Source of the DNA: JBBIRW01 sp037441565
GTDB lineage: Bacteria; Desulfobacterota; JBBIRW01
Length of the DNA: 64,000 bases
Direction of reading: 5' to 3'
NCBI GenBank assembly: GCA_037441565.1
Contig: JBBIRW010000001.1
Location: 186,001 to 250,000, forward strand
The position numbers were made by a program, and so were the translations under genes. Below are positions 34,358 to 43,017 of this stretch, piece after piece (the stretch's first letter is position 1; the number at the start of each line of letters is the position of its first letter). Under the pieces are notes generated by a model. That model saw only the letters and a list, made by a program, of their open reading frames with translations, was not told the origin of the DNA and made no database searches.

Positions 34358-35683
34358 ATGAATATATGCATTATTGGAACAGGTTATGTGGGATTAGTAA
34401 CTGGTGCTTGTTTTGCTGAATTCGGATTAAATGTTACATGTGTTGATAATGATGCTGAGAAGATAAGAATGTTACAGCAAGGGATTATTCCATTTTATGA
34501 ACCCGGTCTTGAGGAGATGACGAGAAAGGCACTAAGAGAAGGGAGAATAAGTTTTACAACAGAAATCAAGAAAGGTGTTCAGAATGCGCTTGTTATATTT
34601 ATTGCGGTCGGAACCCCTTCTAAAAATGATGGTAGTGTGGATCTATCATATATTGAAAATGTTGCAAAAGAAATAGCGGAAGTTATGGATGGATACAAGG
34701 TGATTGTAACAAAAAGTACAGTTCCTGTCGGAACAGGTAAACTTATAGAAAAGATAATAAAGGAGCATCAAAAAGTTAGGGTTTCTTTTGATATTGCATC
34801 AAATCCAGAATTCCTGAGAGAAGGCTCTGCCATTGAGGATTTCATGAGACCAAATCGTGTTGTTATAGGGGCAGAATCGGAACAGGCAAAAGCGATACTG
34901 AAGGATCTTTACAGACCACTATACCTTATAGAGACACCATTTATTATAACGGATATAAATACAGCTGAAATGATCAAATATGCTTCAAATTCTTTTCTTG
35001 CGACAAAGATATCATTCATAAATGAGATGGCTAATATCTGCGAAAAGGTTGGCGCAGATGTTCATCTTGTTGCAAAAGGTATGGGCCTTGACAACAGAAT
35101 TGCTCCGAAATTTCTCCACCCCGGCCCTGGATTTGGTGGTTCCTGTTTTCCAAAAGATACAAAGGCAATAGTAAAGATTGCTAAGGATCACGGGTATGAG
35201 TTTGAAATCGTAAAGGCAGTTATTAAAGTGAATGAAAGGCAAAAGCTTTTAATGGTTGAGAAAATTGAGAATGCCACAGGGAATCTTAAGAATAAGTTAA
35301 TAGGTGTGCTTGGATTGACATTCAAGCCCAATACAAGTGATATGCGAGAGGCCCCTTCAATTACAATCATAAATCATTTGCTAAAGAAGGGTGCGAAGAT
35401 TAAGGCATATGATCCTGCGGGACTCGAGGAGGCGAAAAAGATCTTTAAGGAAAAGATTTTTTACGAAAAGGACACATATACAGCGATAAAGGATTGTGAT
35501 GCAATGGTTATAATAACCGAATGGAATCAATTCAGGAACCTTGATTGGGATAAGGTCAAAAAGTTGATGAGGGGAAATACTATTGTTGATTTAAGAAATA
35601 TTTATGAACCTGAAAAAATGGTTGAACTCGGCTTCAATTATCACTGTGTTGGAAGGCCAATAAAGGGGAGAGATATAAAATGA
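34358..35683 (+). CDS. ugd: UDP-glucose 6-dehydrogenase
   Basis: Oxidises UDP-glucose to UDP-glucuronate with two NAD+. The 441-residue protein has the N-terminal NAD motif ICIIGTGYVGLVTGACFAEFG, the EPGLEEM segment, the SNPEFLREGSAIEDF block and the catalytic Cys in GPGFGGSCFPKDTKA (about residue 261). GDP-mannose dehydrogenases share the fold, but the adjacent UDP-xylose synthase favours UDP-glucose. A TTG at 34343 is in frame; ATG 34358 follows GAGGGATGAG and is preferred. Confidence 0.92.
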   Translation: MNICIIGTGYVGLVTGACFAEFGLNVTCVDNDAEKIRMLQQGIIPFYEPGLEEMTRKALREGRISFTTEIKKGVQNALVIFIAVGTPSKNDGSVDLSYIENVAKEIAEVMDGYKVIVTKSTVPVGTGKLIEKIIKEHQKVRVSFDIASNPEFLREGSAIEDFMRPNRVVIGAESEQAKAILKDLYRPLYLIETPFIITDINTAEMIKYASNSFLATKISFINEMANICEKVGADVHLVAKGMGLDNRIAPKFLHPGPGFGGSCFPKDTKAIVKIAKDHGYEFEIVKAVIKVNERQKLLMVEKIENATGNLKNKLIGVLGLTFKPNTSDMREAPSITIINHLLKKGAKIKAYDPAGLEEAKKIFKEKIFYEKDTYTAIKDCDAMVIITEWNQFRNLDWDKVKKLMRGNTIVDLRNIYEPEKMVELGFNYHCVGRPIKGRDIK

Positions 35684-36618
35684 AAAGAGTTGTCATAACA
35701 GGTGGTGCAGGTTTTATAGGATCCCATCTCTGTAAGAGATTCATCGAAGAAGGATTTGAAGTTATATGTATTGATAATTTGCTGACAGGGAATATTGATA
35801 ATGTATCATCTCTTTTTGAAACAGGGAGATTCATTTTTATAAAGATGGATATTACCAATTATATTCATGTTCCTGGCCCTGTTGAAATGGTATTGCACTT
35901 TGCCTCTCCGGCAAGTCCGGCTGATTATTTAAAGTATCCAATTCAAACATTAAAGGTTGGCTCACTTGGCACACATAAAGCCCTGGGATTATCAAAAGAG
36001 AAGAAGGCAAAATTTCTGCTTGCCTCAACATCAGAGGTCTATGGTGACCCACATATAAACCCTCAACATGAGGGATATTGCGGAAATGTAGATCCTGTAA
36101 GCAAAAGGGGTGTTTATGATGAAGCAAAGCGTTTTGCAGAGGCCTTAACAATGGCTTATCATAGATATCACGGCCTTGACACGAGGATTGTCAGGATATT
36201 TAACACATATGGCCCAAATATGAGAGTTGACGATGGAAGGGCTATACCGAATTTTATCACCCAGGCACTGAAGGGGGAGGATATAACAATTTACGGAGAT
36301 GGGAGTCAGACCAGAAGTTTCTGTTATATAGATGATATGGTTGAAGCTATAATTAGAATTACAAAATGCGATTATCAAGGTCCATTAAACATTGGAAATC
36401 CAGAAGAAATGAGGATAATAGACCTTGCAAAGATTATTTTAAAGATGACAAAATCGAAAAGCAGAATTGTTTTCCGCGAATTGCCTGAAGGTGATCCAAA
36501 AGTGAGGAGGCCTGAGATTTCGCTTGCCAGAAGACTTCTTGGCTGGGAACCAAAGGTAAAGATTGAGGAAGGAATTGAGAAAACGATCTATTATTTTAAA
36601 AGGAGGCTTGGGCTTTAA
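35680..36618 (+). CDS. UDP-glucuronate decarboxylase (UDP-xylose synthase)
   Basis: Converts UDP-glucuronate to UDP-xylose. The 312-residue extended SDR has GGAGFIGSHLC, the NLLTG loop and the UXS-specific strings HFASPASPADYLKYPIQTLKVG (split at about 70-91) and TSEVYGDPHINPQ. The catalytic Tyr-Lys is in VYDEAKRFAEAL. It overlaps ugd by four bases (ATGA), which matches consecutive steps in one pathway: UDP-glucose to UDP-glucuronate to UDP-xylose. Confidence 0.9.
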   Translation: MKRVVITGGAGFIGSHLCKRFIEEGFEVICIDNLLTGNIDNVSSLFETGRFIFIKMDITNYIHVPGPVEMVLHFASPASPADYLKYPIQTLKVGSLGTHKALGLSKEKKAKFLLASTSEVYGDPHINPQHEGYCGNVDPVSKRGVYDEAKRFAEALTMAYHRYHGLDTRIVRIFNTYGPNMRVDDGRAIPNFITQALKGEDITIYGDGSQTRSFCYIDDMVEAIIRITKCDYQGPLNIGNPEEMRIIDLAKIILKMTKSKSRIVFRELPEGDPKVRRPEISLARRLLGWEPKVKIEEGIEKTIYYFKRRLGL

Positions 36619-37551
36619 TTGAAGATATTGATCACTGGTGGGGCGGGATTTATTGGTTCCCATATTGCCGATGCATATCTGAGAAAGGGATATAGGGTAG
36701 TAGTTGTTGATGACCTATCCACGGGAAAGAGAGAGAATTTACCAGAAGGAGCTGAGTTTTACAAAATTTCCATTCTTGCCCCGGAACTGGAGGAGATAAT
36801 AAAAAGGGAGAGACCACATATAATTAACCGCCATGCTGCCCAGGTAGATGTAAGAAAGTCTGTTGCTGATCCTTTTAATGATGCACTTATAAATGTGCTG
36901 GGTACCATCAAAATACTTCAGTACAGCGCCTCATATGGTGTAAAAAAGATTATATTTGCATCTTCAGGAGGAGCTATTTATGGTGAGCAGGATTATTTTC
37001 CTGCAGATGAGAACCACCCTTTGAGACCGATCAGCCCTTATGGTGCATCAAAGGCATCCTGTGAAATTTATATTAATAATTTTTCAATAATGCATGGGAT
37101 CAAGGCAGTTAATCTGAGATATGGGAATGTGTATGGTCCCAGGCAGGATCCCTATGGCGAGGCAGGTGTAATTGCAATATTCTTAATGAAAGTATTGAGT
37201 GGGCAGACACCAGTGGTCAATGGGGATGGGTTGCAGACAAGGGATTTTGTTTTTGTTGAGGATGTGGTCAATGCAAATCTTATAGCATTGAGAGAAGATA
37301 TTGAGGGAACATTTAACATAGGGACAGGAAAAGAACATTCGGTTATCGATATACTGAATATTATACAGAAAAATCTCGGCCGCACCATTCAGTGGACCTA
37401 TGGTCCTGCAAAGCCTGGTGAACAGAGGAGGTCGTGCCTGGATATAAGGAGGGCCAGGGAGGAGATGGGATGGTTTCCCAAGGTTTCTATTGAGGATGGG
37501 ATAAAGAAGACTATTGAATTTTTCAATAATGCTAAAAATATCCCGCCTTAG
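36619..37551 (+). CDS. galE: NAD-dependent UDP-glucose 4-epimerase-like protein
   Basis: A 310-residue extended SDR. The motifs are ILITGGAGFIGSHIADAYL, DDLSTG, the HAAQVDVRKSV segment, the catalytic Ser region ASSGGAIYG and Tyr-Lys in SPYGASKASCEIY. It resembles the short GalE/WbpP-like epimerases that interconvert UDP-glucose/galactose or N-acetylated or uronate forms; substrate specificity is not certain. A TTG start follows directly after the previous stop, with AGGAGG 12 bases upstream. Confidence 0.85.
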   Translation: MKILITGGAGFIGSHIADAYLRKGYRVVVVDDLSTGKRENLPEGAEFYKISILAPELEEIIKRERPHIINRHAAQVDVRKSVADPFNDALINVLGTIKILQYSASYGVKKIIFASSGGAIYGEQDYFPADENHPLRPISPYGASKASCEIYINNFSIMHGIKAVNLRYGNVYGPRQDPYGEAGVIAIFLMKVLSGQTPVVNGDGLQTRDFVFVEDVVNANLIALREDIEGTFNIGTGKEHSVIDILNIIQKNLGRTIQWTYGPAKPGEQRRSCLDIRRAREEMGWFPKVSIEDGIKKTIEFFNNAKNIPP

Positions 37552-37567
37552 GCGTGAATGAACCAAA

Positions 37568-38515
37568 ATGGAAGGCAATAAAAGGGAATATGCAATAGGT
37601 ATTGATCTTGGCGGAACTCATATCAGGTTGGCAATAATAAGCAGGGATGGACTTATCCTTGAGAAAAGAAAGTTTTTTACCAGAGATTTTCAGGGCGTGG
37701 AGTCCCTTATTGATAAGCTGTGCTTCGAGATGGGTATAATGGGTAAGCTGGCATCATATGATGGCGTTATAAAGGGGGTTGGGATAGGTTTCCCAGGGAT
37801 CATAGATTACGTAGATGGAATTGTTAAGTATTCTCCAAATCTTAGAGGATGGAAAGATATTGCGTTAAGGAACATTCTTACAGAGAGAACAGGAATACCA
37901 ATCTTCCTCGACAATGATGCAAATACTTATGCATATGGAGAAATGATGGCAGGTGCAGGAAAGGACCTCAATAGCTTTGTCCTTTTAACCCTCGGGACTG
38001 GTATTGGAGGCGGTGTAATTATTGAAAGAAAACTCTGGAGGGGGAGGATCGGAATGGCGGGCGAGGTTGGCCACATAGTTGTGGAGCCTGATGGACTTGA
38101 TTGCGAATGTGGGGGTAAAGGATGTCTTGAGCTCTACGGTTCAGCAAAGTTTATTAAGAGAGAGGGAGCATCCATAGCAGGAATTTCAGGGGAGATAGTG
38201 CCAGACAATGCATACAGATGGGCAAAGGAAGGTGACCTGGCATTCATAGGAATTTTTATGCGAATGGGAAGATACCTCGGAATAGGTATTTCCAATATAA
38301 TCAATATTCTCAATGTGGATGCAATAGTTATCGGAGGAGGGGTAAGTAATGCATGGGAGTTTTTCATAGGACCACTTGTTGAGGAACTCAAGAGGAGATC
38401 TTTCGTATTCAGAGAAAGTCCTGTTGACATCAGAAAGAGTGAGCTTGGCGAGGATGCCTCCCTGCTTGGCGCAGCATATCTTGTTTTTACGGAGCAAGAA
38501 GGTGAAGGAAATTGA
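37568..38515 (+). CDS. ROK family sugar kinase (glucokinase-like)
   Basis: Phosphorylates a hexose, probably glucose, with ATP. The 315-residue protein has the phosphate motif IGIDLGGTHIRLAI, the catalytic Asp in FLDNDANTYAYGE, and the ROK zinc motif GHIVVEPDGLDCECGGKGCLE with a His and three Cys. The C-terminal adenosine motif VIGGGVSNAWEF is complete. Its last 14 bases overlap the lepA start. Confidence 0.88.
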   Translation: MEGNKREYAIGIDLGGTHIRLAIISRDGLILEKRKFFTRDFQGVESLIDKLCFEMGIMGKLASYDGVIKGVGIGFPGIIDYVDGIVKYSPNLRGWKDIALRNILTERTGIPIFLDNDANTYAYGEMMAGAGKDLNSFVLLTLGTGIGGGVIIERKLWRGRIGMAGEVGHIVVEPDGLDCECGGKGCLELYGSAKFIKREGASIAGISGEIVPDNAYRWAKEGDLAFIGIFMRMGRYLGIGISNIINILNVDAIVIGGGVSNAWEFFIGPLVEELKRRSFVFRESPVDIRKSELGEDASLLGAAYLVFTEQEGEGN

Positions 38516-40304
38516 GTACATAAGGAACTTTTCAATTATTGCGCATGTCGATCATGGGAAGTCAACACTCGCTGATCGCATCCTTGAGTTGACAGGTACA
38601 GTTCCCGAAGGCATGGTTCTGGAGCAATATCTTGACAGAATGGATATTGAAAGGGAGAGAGGGATAACAATAAAGGCGCAAACAGTGAGGCTGAACTATA
38701 AATCCAGGGATGAAAGGGATTATGTGTTTAATCTTATTGATACACCGGGCCATGTTGATTTTACATATGAAGTTTCGAGAAGTCTTGCTGCATGCGAAGG
38801 AGCAATACTTGTTGTAGATGCATCACAGGGAGTTGAAGCACAGACCATTGCAAACCTCTATCTGGCATTGGAACTCGATCTGCATATCGTTCCTGTTATA
38901 AATAAGATTGATTTACCATCTGCTAATCCAGAGAAAGTGAAGGCTGAGATAGTTGATCTGCTCGGTATTCATGAATCGGAGATACTTCTGGCAAGTGCTA
39001 AAAAGGGGATCGGTATTAGAGAAATCCTTGAGGCTGTAGTAATGAAAATCGCCCCGCCGAAGGGGGATCCAGATGCACCCCTTAAGGCAATAATTTTTGA
39101 TTCATGGTTTAATAACTACTCAGGTGTCATCACTCTGGTAAGGGTTTTTGAAGGATGCATAAGGAAGGGTATGAAAATTATGATGATGTCAAGTGGTAAA
39201 GCATTTGAGGTTCAGAAACTGGGCGTTTTTTCTCCAGAACCTTCCGAGGTCCAGGAGTTATCAGCAGGTGAAGTTGGATTTATAATAGCGGGAATAAAAG
39301 AGGTGAGGGATACAAAGATTGGTGATACCATTACGGAATTGAACAGACCAACGAAGGTCCCCTTTCCGGGTTTCAAGATAATAAAGCCTATGGTTTTTTG
39401 CGGTCTTTATCCTGTTGAGCCCGCACAGTACGGGCCACTGAGGGATGCATTGGAAAAGCTGAGACTAAATGATTCATCATTTACATATGAATATGAGGTT
39501 TCGCAGGCACTGGGATTTGGTTTCAGATGTGGATTCCTGGGATCACTGCATATGGATATAATACGCGAAAGACTTGAGAGGGAGTTTGCTTTGAAATTGA
39601 TAGCAACTGCTCCAACAGTGCTTTACAGGATAATAAAGAAGGATGGTGAGATACTGTTTATTGATAATCCGAATAAGATACCAGATCCAGCCAGTATAAT
39701 AAAGATAGAGGAGCCATACATAAGGGCAACCATTCACACCCCTCTCGAATATATTGGTGATATAATGCGTCTATGTGAAGAGAGAAGGGGGGATCATGTT
39801 GAGATAAAGTATCTTTCACCACAGAGGGGAGTCCTCATTTATGATTTACCGTTGAGCGAAGTTATCTTCGACTTCTACGATAGATTAAAGTCACTTTCTC
39901 GTGGATATTCATCTATGGACTATGAACTGCTCGACTACAGAGAGGGCGATCTTGTGAAGGTTGACATTCTTATTAATGGTGAAAGGATAGACTCACTGTG
40001 CTTTATTTCCCCCATGGAAAAGGCATATACAAGGGGAAAAGCGGTGGTCACCAGACTGAGGGAAGTTATACCAAGGCAGCTATTTGAGGTTGTTATTCAG
40101 GCTGCCATAGGAAGCAGGGTCATTGCTCGAGAGTCCATAAAACCCCTCCGTAAGAATGTGACTGCAAAGTGTTATGGAGGTGATATAACGAGAAAGAGGA
40201 AACTCCTTGAAAAGCAAAAGGAGGGGAAAAAGAGGATGAAAAGGCTTGGAAAGGTTGAGATTCCACAGGAAGCATTTCTTGCAATTTTGAAAATAAGGGA
40301 CTGA
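38502..40304 (+). CDS. lepA: Elongation factor 4 (LepA)
   Basis: A translational GTPase acting on the ribosome. From GTG 38502 the protein has 600 residues, the normal LepA length; the frame is open further upstream inside the ROK gene but that would add an unusual extension. The P-loop is AHVDHGKSTL, followed by switch ERGITIKAQ, DTPGHVDF and NKIDLP. The LepA-specific C-terminal domain (GGDITRKRKLLEKQKEGKKRMK split near the end) is present. GGAG lies seven bases before the GTG. It precedes lepB, as in many bacteria. Confidence 0.95.
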   Translation: MKEIEYIRNFSIIAHVDHGKSTLADRILELTGTVPEGMVLEQYLDRMDIERERGITIKAQTVRLNYKSRDERDYVFNLIDTPGHVDFTYEVSRSLAACEGAILVVDASQGVEAQTIANLYLALELDLHIVPVINKIDLPSANPEKVKAEIVDLLGIHESEILLASAKKGIGIREILEAVVMKIAPPKGDPDAPLKAIIFDSWFNNYSGVITLVRVFEGCIRKGMKIMMMSSGKAFEVQKLGVFSPEPSEVQELSAGEVGFIIAGIKEVRDTKIGDTITELNRPTKVPFPGFKIIKPMVFCGLYPVEPAQYGPLRDALEKLRLNDSSFTYEYEVSQALGFGFRCGFLGSLHMDIIRERLEREFALKLIATAPTVLYRIIKKDGEILFIDNPNKIPDPASIIKIEEPYIRATIHTPLEYIGDIMRLCEERRGDHVEIKYLSPQRGVLIYDLPLSEVIFDFYDRLKSLSRGYSSMDYELLDYREGDLVKVDILINGERIDSLCFISPMEKAYTRGKAVVTRLREVIPRQLFEVVIQAAIGSRVIARESIKPLRKNVTAKCYGGDITRKRKLLEKQKEGKKRMKRLGKVEIPQEAFLAILKIRD

Positions 40305-40312
40305 AAAGGAAT

Positions 40313-40993
40313 ATGGGAAAAATAAGGAATAAGACTGTTGAAGGGAAAGAGGTCGAAACATTGAATGGGGATTTAAAAAAGGCTGAGAGCTCCTGGAGGG
40401 AAAAGGTTCTTGAATATGTCCAGACCATCGTTACTGCAGTTATCCTCGCGCTTGTTATAAGGGCATTCATTGTTCAGGCATTTAAAATCCCTTCAGGCTC
40501 AATGGAGCCTACACTTCTTATTGGAGATCAGATACTGGTTAACAAATTCATCTACGGTGTAAAGATCCCCTTTCTGAATAAAAAGGTTCTTGTTTTTAAG
40601 AAACCACAGAGGGGGGATATTATTGTATTTACTTATCCAGTGGATAAATCAAAGGATTTTATAAAAAGGGTAATCGCTGTTGAGGGAGATAGGATTGAGA
40701 TAATTGATAAGAAAATTTACATAAATGGGAAGCCTTTTAACGATCCATGGGGAAGTTATGAAGATCCAGAGGTAAGACCTGGAAGCTATGACAGGAGGGA
40801 TAATTTTGGACCATATGTAGTTCCAAGGGATCATGTTTTTGTTATGGGTGACAACAGAGACAGAAGCTATGATAGCAGATTCTGGGGACCTGTCGAGATA
40901 GATAAAATAAAAGGGAGGGCATTTTTAATTTACTGGTCATGGGATAATGGTTTTAAGATTAGATGGTGGAGGATAGGTAAGATTATAAAATAG
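40313..40993 (+). CDS. lepB: Signal peptidase I
   Basis: Cleaves signal peptides from exported proteins at the outer face of the inner membrane. The 226-residue protein has one N-terminal membrane helix (about 37-57), the catalytic Ser63 in PSGSMEPTLLIGD, the general base Lys118 in KDFIKRVIAVEGD, and the conserved GDNRDRSYDSRFWG block. It lies eight bases downstream of lepA. Confidence 0.95.
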   Translation: MGKIRNKTVEGKEVETLNGDLKKAESSWREKVLEYVQTIVTAVILALVIRAFIVQAFKIPSGSMEPTLLIGDQILVNKFIYGVKIPFLNKKVLVFKKPQRGDIIVFTYPVDKSKDFIKRVIAVEGDRIEIIDKKIYINGKPFNDPWGSYEDPEVRPGSYDRRDNFGPYVVPRDHVFVMGDNRDRSYDSRFWGPVEIDKIKGRAFLIYWSWDNGFKIRWWRIGKIIK

Positions 40994-41015
40994 GTGCTTC
41001 TCTTGACTTGTGAGT

Positions 41016-41405
41016 ATGACCAGTGATAATTTAATAAAAATGGAGAAGGAAAAGGGGTTTATCCGATTTGGTACACTCATATACCTTCTCCTGGCAGGTG
41101 GGATAATTTATCTTGCTATCAAGATTGCTCCTGTTTATATATCTTATTATCAGATTAAATATGCAGCGGATGTTGAGGCGGGGAGGGCTCATATCAATAA
41201 TGATGAACAGATAAGAAAAAATCTTCTTGAGAAGGCAAGAAATTTGAAGATAAATCTGAGAGATGAGGATATAGAAATTAAGAGGGATGAAAAAGAAATC
41301 ATAATAAATATAGATTATGCTGACAATGTTCTTCTGTTTGATCGTTACAGACTTGATTTCAAATTTTCTTTTAATATAAAGAAGGATATAAAGAAAGTAT
41401 TTTAA
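41016..41405 (+). CDS. DUF4845-like single-pass membrane protein
   Basis: A 129-residue protein with a short basic N-terminus, one membrane helix (about residues 25-43, FGTLIYLLLAGGIIYLAI) and a small periplasmic domain. The pattern of a Lys-Gly-Phe start before the helix, then APVYISYYQIK, and its place directly after lepB match the DUF4845 family, whose function is unknown. Possible starts are GTG 41010, ATG 41016 and ATG 41040; 41040 would give the most family-like N-terminus, and none has a good ribosome-binding site. Confidence 0.6.
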   Translation: MTSDNLIKMEKEKGFIRFGTLIYLLLAGGIIYLAIKIAPVYISYYQIKYAADVEAGRAHINNDEQIRKNLLEKARNLKINLRDEDIEIKRDEKEIIINIDYADNVLLFDRYRLDFKFSFNIKKDIKKVF

Positions 41406-41410
41406 CTCCT

Positions 41411-41501
41411 TTTAAGTTAGCCCTGAGAGGCTAACAAGGGAGAGGGAATGGAAACATTAAAATCAAAAACCTTCCACCGAGCGGTGTGAAGGTTTTTTTT
41501 T
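41411..41501 (+). promoter_or_regulatory. PyrR-binding transcription attenuator of the pyr operon
   Basis: The leader before pyrR contains a PyrR-binding hairpin: GTTAG (41416-41420) pairs with CTAAC (41431-41435) around CCCTGAGAGG, which matches the binding-loop consensus AGUCCAGAGAGGCU known from Bacillus leaders. An intrinsic terminator follows at 41465-41501. A competing antiterminator can form between GGAATGGAA (41445-41453) and the 5' arm of the terminator (TTCCA). UMP-bound PyrR would hold the first hairpin, block the antiterminator and stop transcription when pyrimidines are plentiful. Confidence 0.8.
41465..41501 (+). terminator. Intrinsic (attenuator) terminator upstream of pyrR
   Basis: The stem AAAAACCTTC-CACC / GGTG-T-GAAGGTTTTT closes on a GAGC loop with one bulged T and runs into nine T residues (41493-41501). 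It ends six bases before the GTG codon that precedes the pyrR ATG. Confidence 0.85.
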
Positions 41502-41513
41502 AAACAGGTGAAG

Positions 41514-42083
41514 ATGAAGAGAAGGGATAAGAGTGTAATAATGGACAGACAGGCAATCGAGAGGGCGATTACACGGATAGCGCATGAAATTATTGAAAGA
41601 AATAAAGGTGTTGAAGATGTTGTGATGGTTGGAATTATGGAGGGCGGTGTAAATATTGCAAGGAAGCTTTCAGATAAAATATATCAGATTGAAAACGTAA
41701 GAATCCCTGTTGGGGTTATAGATATAACCCTTTATCGTGATGACCTTTCTAAAAAGGGAACCTATGTTAGCGTTAGAAAAACAGATATCCCCTTCAACAT
41801 TGATGATAAAAAGGTTGTTCTCGTTGATGACGTTTTATATACCGGAAGGACGATAAGGGCAGCGATGGATGCGCTTATGGATCTTGGAAGACCTTCTGCA
41901 ATACAGCTTGCTGTTTTAATCGATAGAGGTCACAGAGAGCTTCCGATCAGGGCAGATTATGTTGGAAGAAATGTTCCCACATCGAAAAGGGAGATTGTAA
42001 ATGTTATCGTTAATTATCCCCAGGGAGAAGACAGGGTTATAATTCAGGAATTTATCGAGGGGGAAAGAAATGAAATCTCTTAA
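41514..42083 (+). CDS. pyrR: Bifunctional pyr operon regulator/uracil phosphoribosyltransferase PyrR
   Basis: An RNA-binding attenuation protein that senses UMP and PRPP. The 189-residue protein closely matches Bacillus PyrR: AIERAITRIAHEIIERNKG, IDITLYRDDLSKKGTY, the PRPP loop VVLVDDVLYTGRTIRAAMDAL, and the QLAVLIDRGHRELPIRADYVGRNVPTSK block (split at about 125-152). One difference from the Bacillus protein is MVGIMEGGVNIA where that protein has VGIKTRG. ATG 41514 is chosen over GTG 41508; it follows its own target leader. Confidence 0.94.
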   Translation: MKRRDKSVIMDRQAIERAITRIAHEIIERNKGVEDVVMVGIMEGGVNIARKLSDKIYQIENVRIPVGVIDITLYRDDLSKKGTYVSVRKTDIPFNIDDKKVVLVDDVLYTGRTIRAAMDALMDLGRPSAIQLAVLIDRGHRELPIRADYVGRNVPTSKREIVNVIVNYPQGEDRVIIQEFIEGERNEIS

Positions 42084-43017
42084 GTTTATGAAAAAACATC
42101 TACTTGGAATAGAGAATTTAACGCCAGATGAAATTATGACCATAATTGAAACAGCAGAAGCATTAAAAGAGATTACACAGAGGGATATAAAGAAGGTTCC
42201 AACACTGAGGGGAAAGACCATAGCCCTTCTCTTTTTTGAACCGAGTACAAGGACAAGGGTATCCTTTGAAATTGCCGCAAAGTGGATGAGTGCAGATACA
42301 ATATCTTTAACAAGTTCGGGTAGCAGTATTGCAAAGGGTGAAACATTTCTTGACACAACAAAAAATATCGAGGCGATGAAGCCAGATGTAATAGTTGTGA
42401 GACACTCTGTATCGGGCTTCCCTCATTTTATATCAAAGAAGGTGAGGATACCTGTTATTAATGCTGGCGATGGAGCCCATGAACATCCAACTCAGGCCTT
42501 ACTTGATCTACTTACCGTCAAAGAAAAAAAGGGGAGGATTGATGGATTAACTGTAACCATAATAGGCGATATCACTCATAGTAGGGTTGCAAGATCAGAT
42601 ATATTTGCATTTACAAAGATGGGATCTGAAGTGCGAGTGGCTGGTCCAATGACGATGATCCCGCCAGGAATTGAAAGGATGGGCGCAAAGGTATTTTATG
42701 ATGTAAAAGAAGCTGTCAAGGGAGCCGATGTAATAATAATGCTCAGGCTCCAGCTTGAAAGACAGGGCGGTTTATTTTTCTCCACTCTTAGAGAATATTC
42801 AAAGTTTTTTGGACTGAGTCCCTCATTATTGAATGAGGTGAAGGAGGATGTTATTATAATGCATCCTGGACCAATAAACAGAGGAGTTGAAATTTCAACA
42901 GAAGTTGCTGATGGTCCCTATTCAGTGATTCTTGATCAGGTGACAAATGGTATTGCTATAAGAATGGCAGTCCTCTATCTTCTCTGTACAGGAGGCAAGT
43001 TTGAAGTTACTGATTAA
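42070..43017 (+). CDS. pyrB: Aspartate carbamoyltransferase catalytic subunit
   Basis: Condenses carbamoyl phosphate with aspartate. The 315-residue protein has the carbamoyl-phosphate loop FFEPSTRTRVSFE (about residues 57-69), GDGAHEHPTQALLDL and the aspartate-domain MHPGPINRGVEI. It overlaps pyrR by 14 bases and carries a GAGGGGG ribosome-binding site. No pyrI regulatory subunit is present, so control is likely through PyrR. Confidence 0.95.
   Translation: MKSLKFMKKHLLGIENLTPDEIMTIIETAEALKEITQRDIKKVPTLRGKTIALLFFEPSTRTRVSFEIAAKWMSADTISLTSSGSSIAKGETFLDTTKNIEAMKPDVIVVRHSVSGFPHFISKKVRIPVINAGDGAHEHPTQALLDLLTVKEKKGRIDGLTVTIIGDITHSRVARSDIFAFTKMGSEVRVAGPMTMIPPGIERMGAKVFYDVKEAVKGADVIIMLRLQLERQGGLFFSTLREYSKFFGLSPSLLNEVKEDVIIMHPGPINRGVEISTEVADGPYSVILDQVTNGIAIRMAVLYLLCTGGKFEVTD

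Noticed and set aside
36145..36378. Antisense open reading frames inside sugar-nucleotide genes
   Set aside because: These and similar long antisense frames lack ribosome-binding sites and recognisable motifs, and lie wholly within well-conserved genes.
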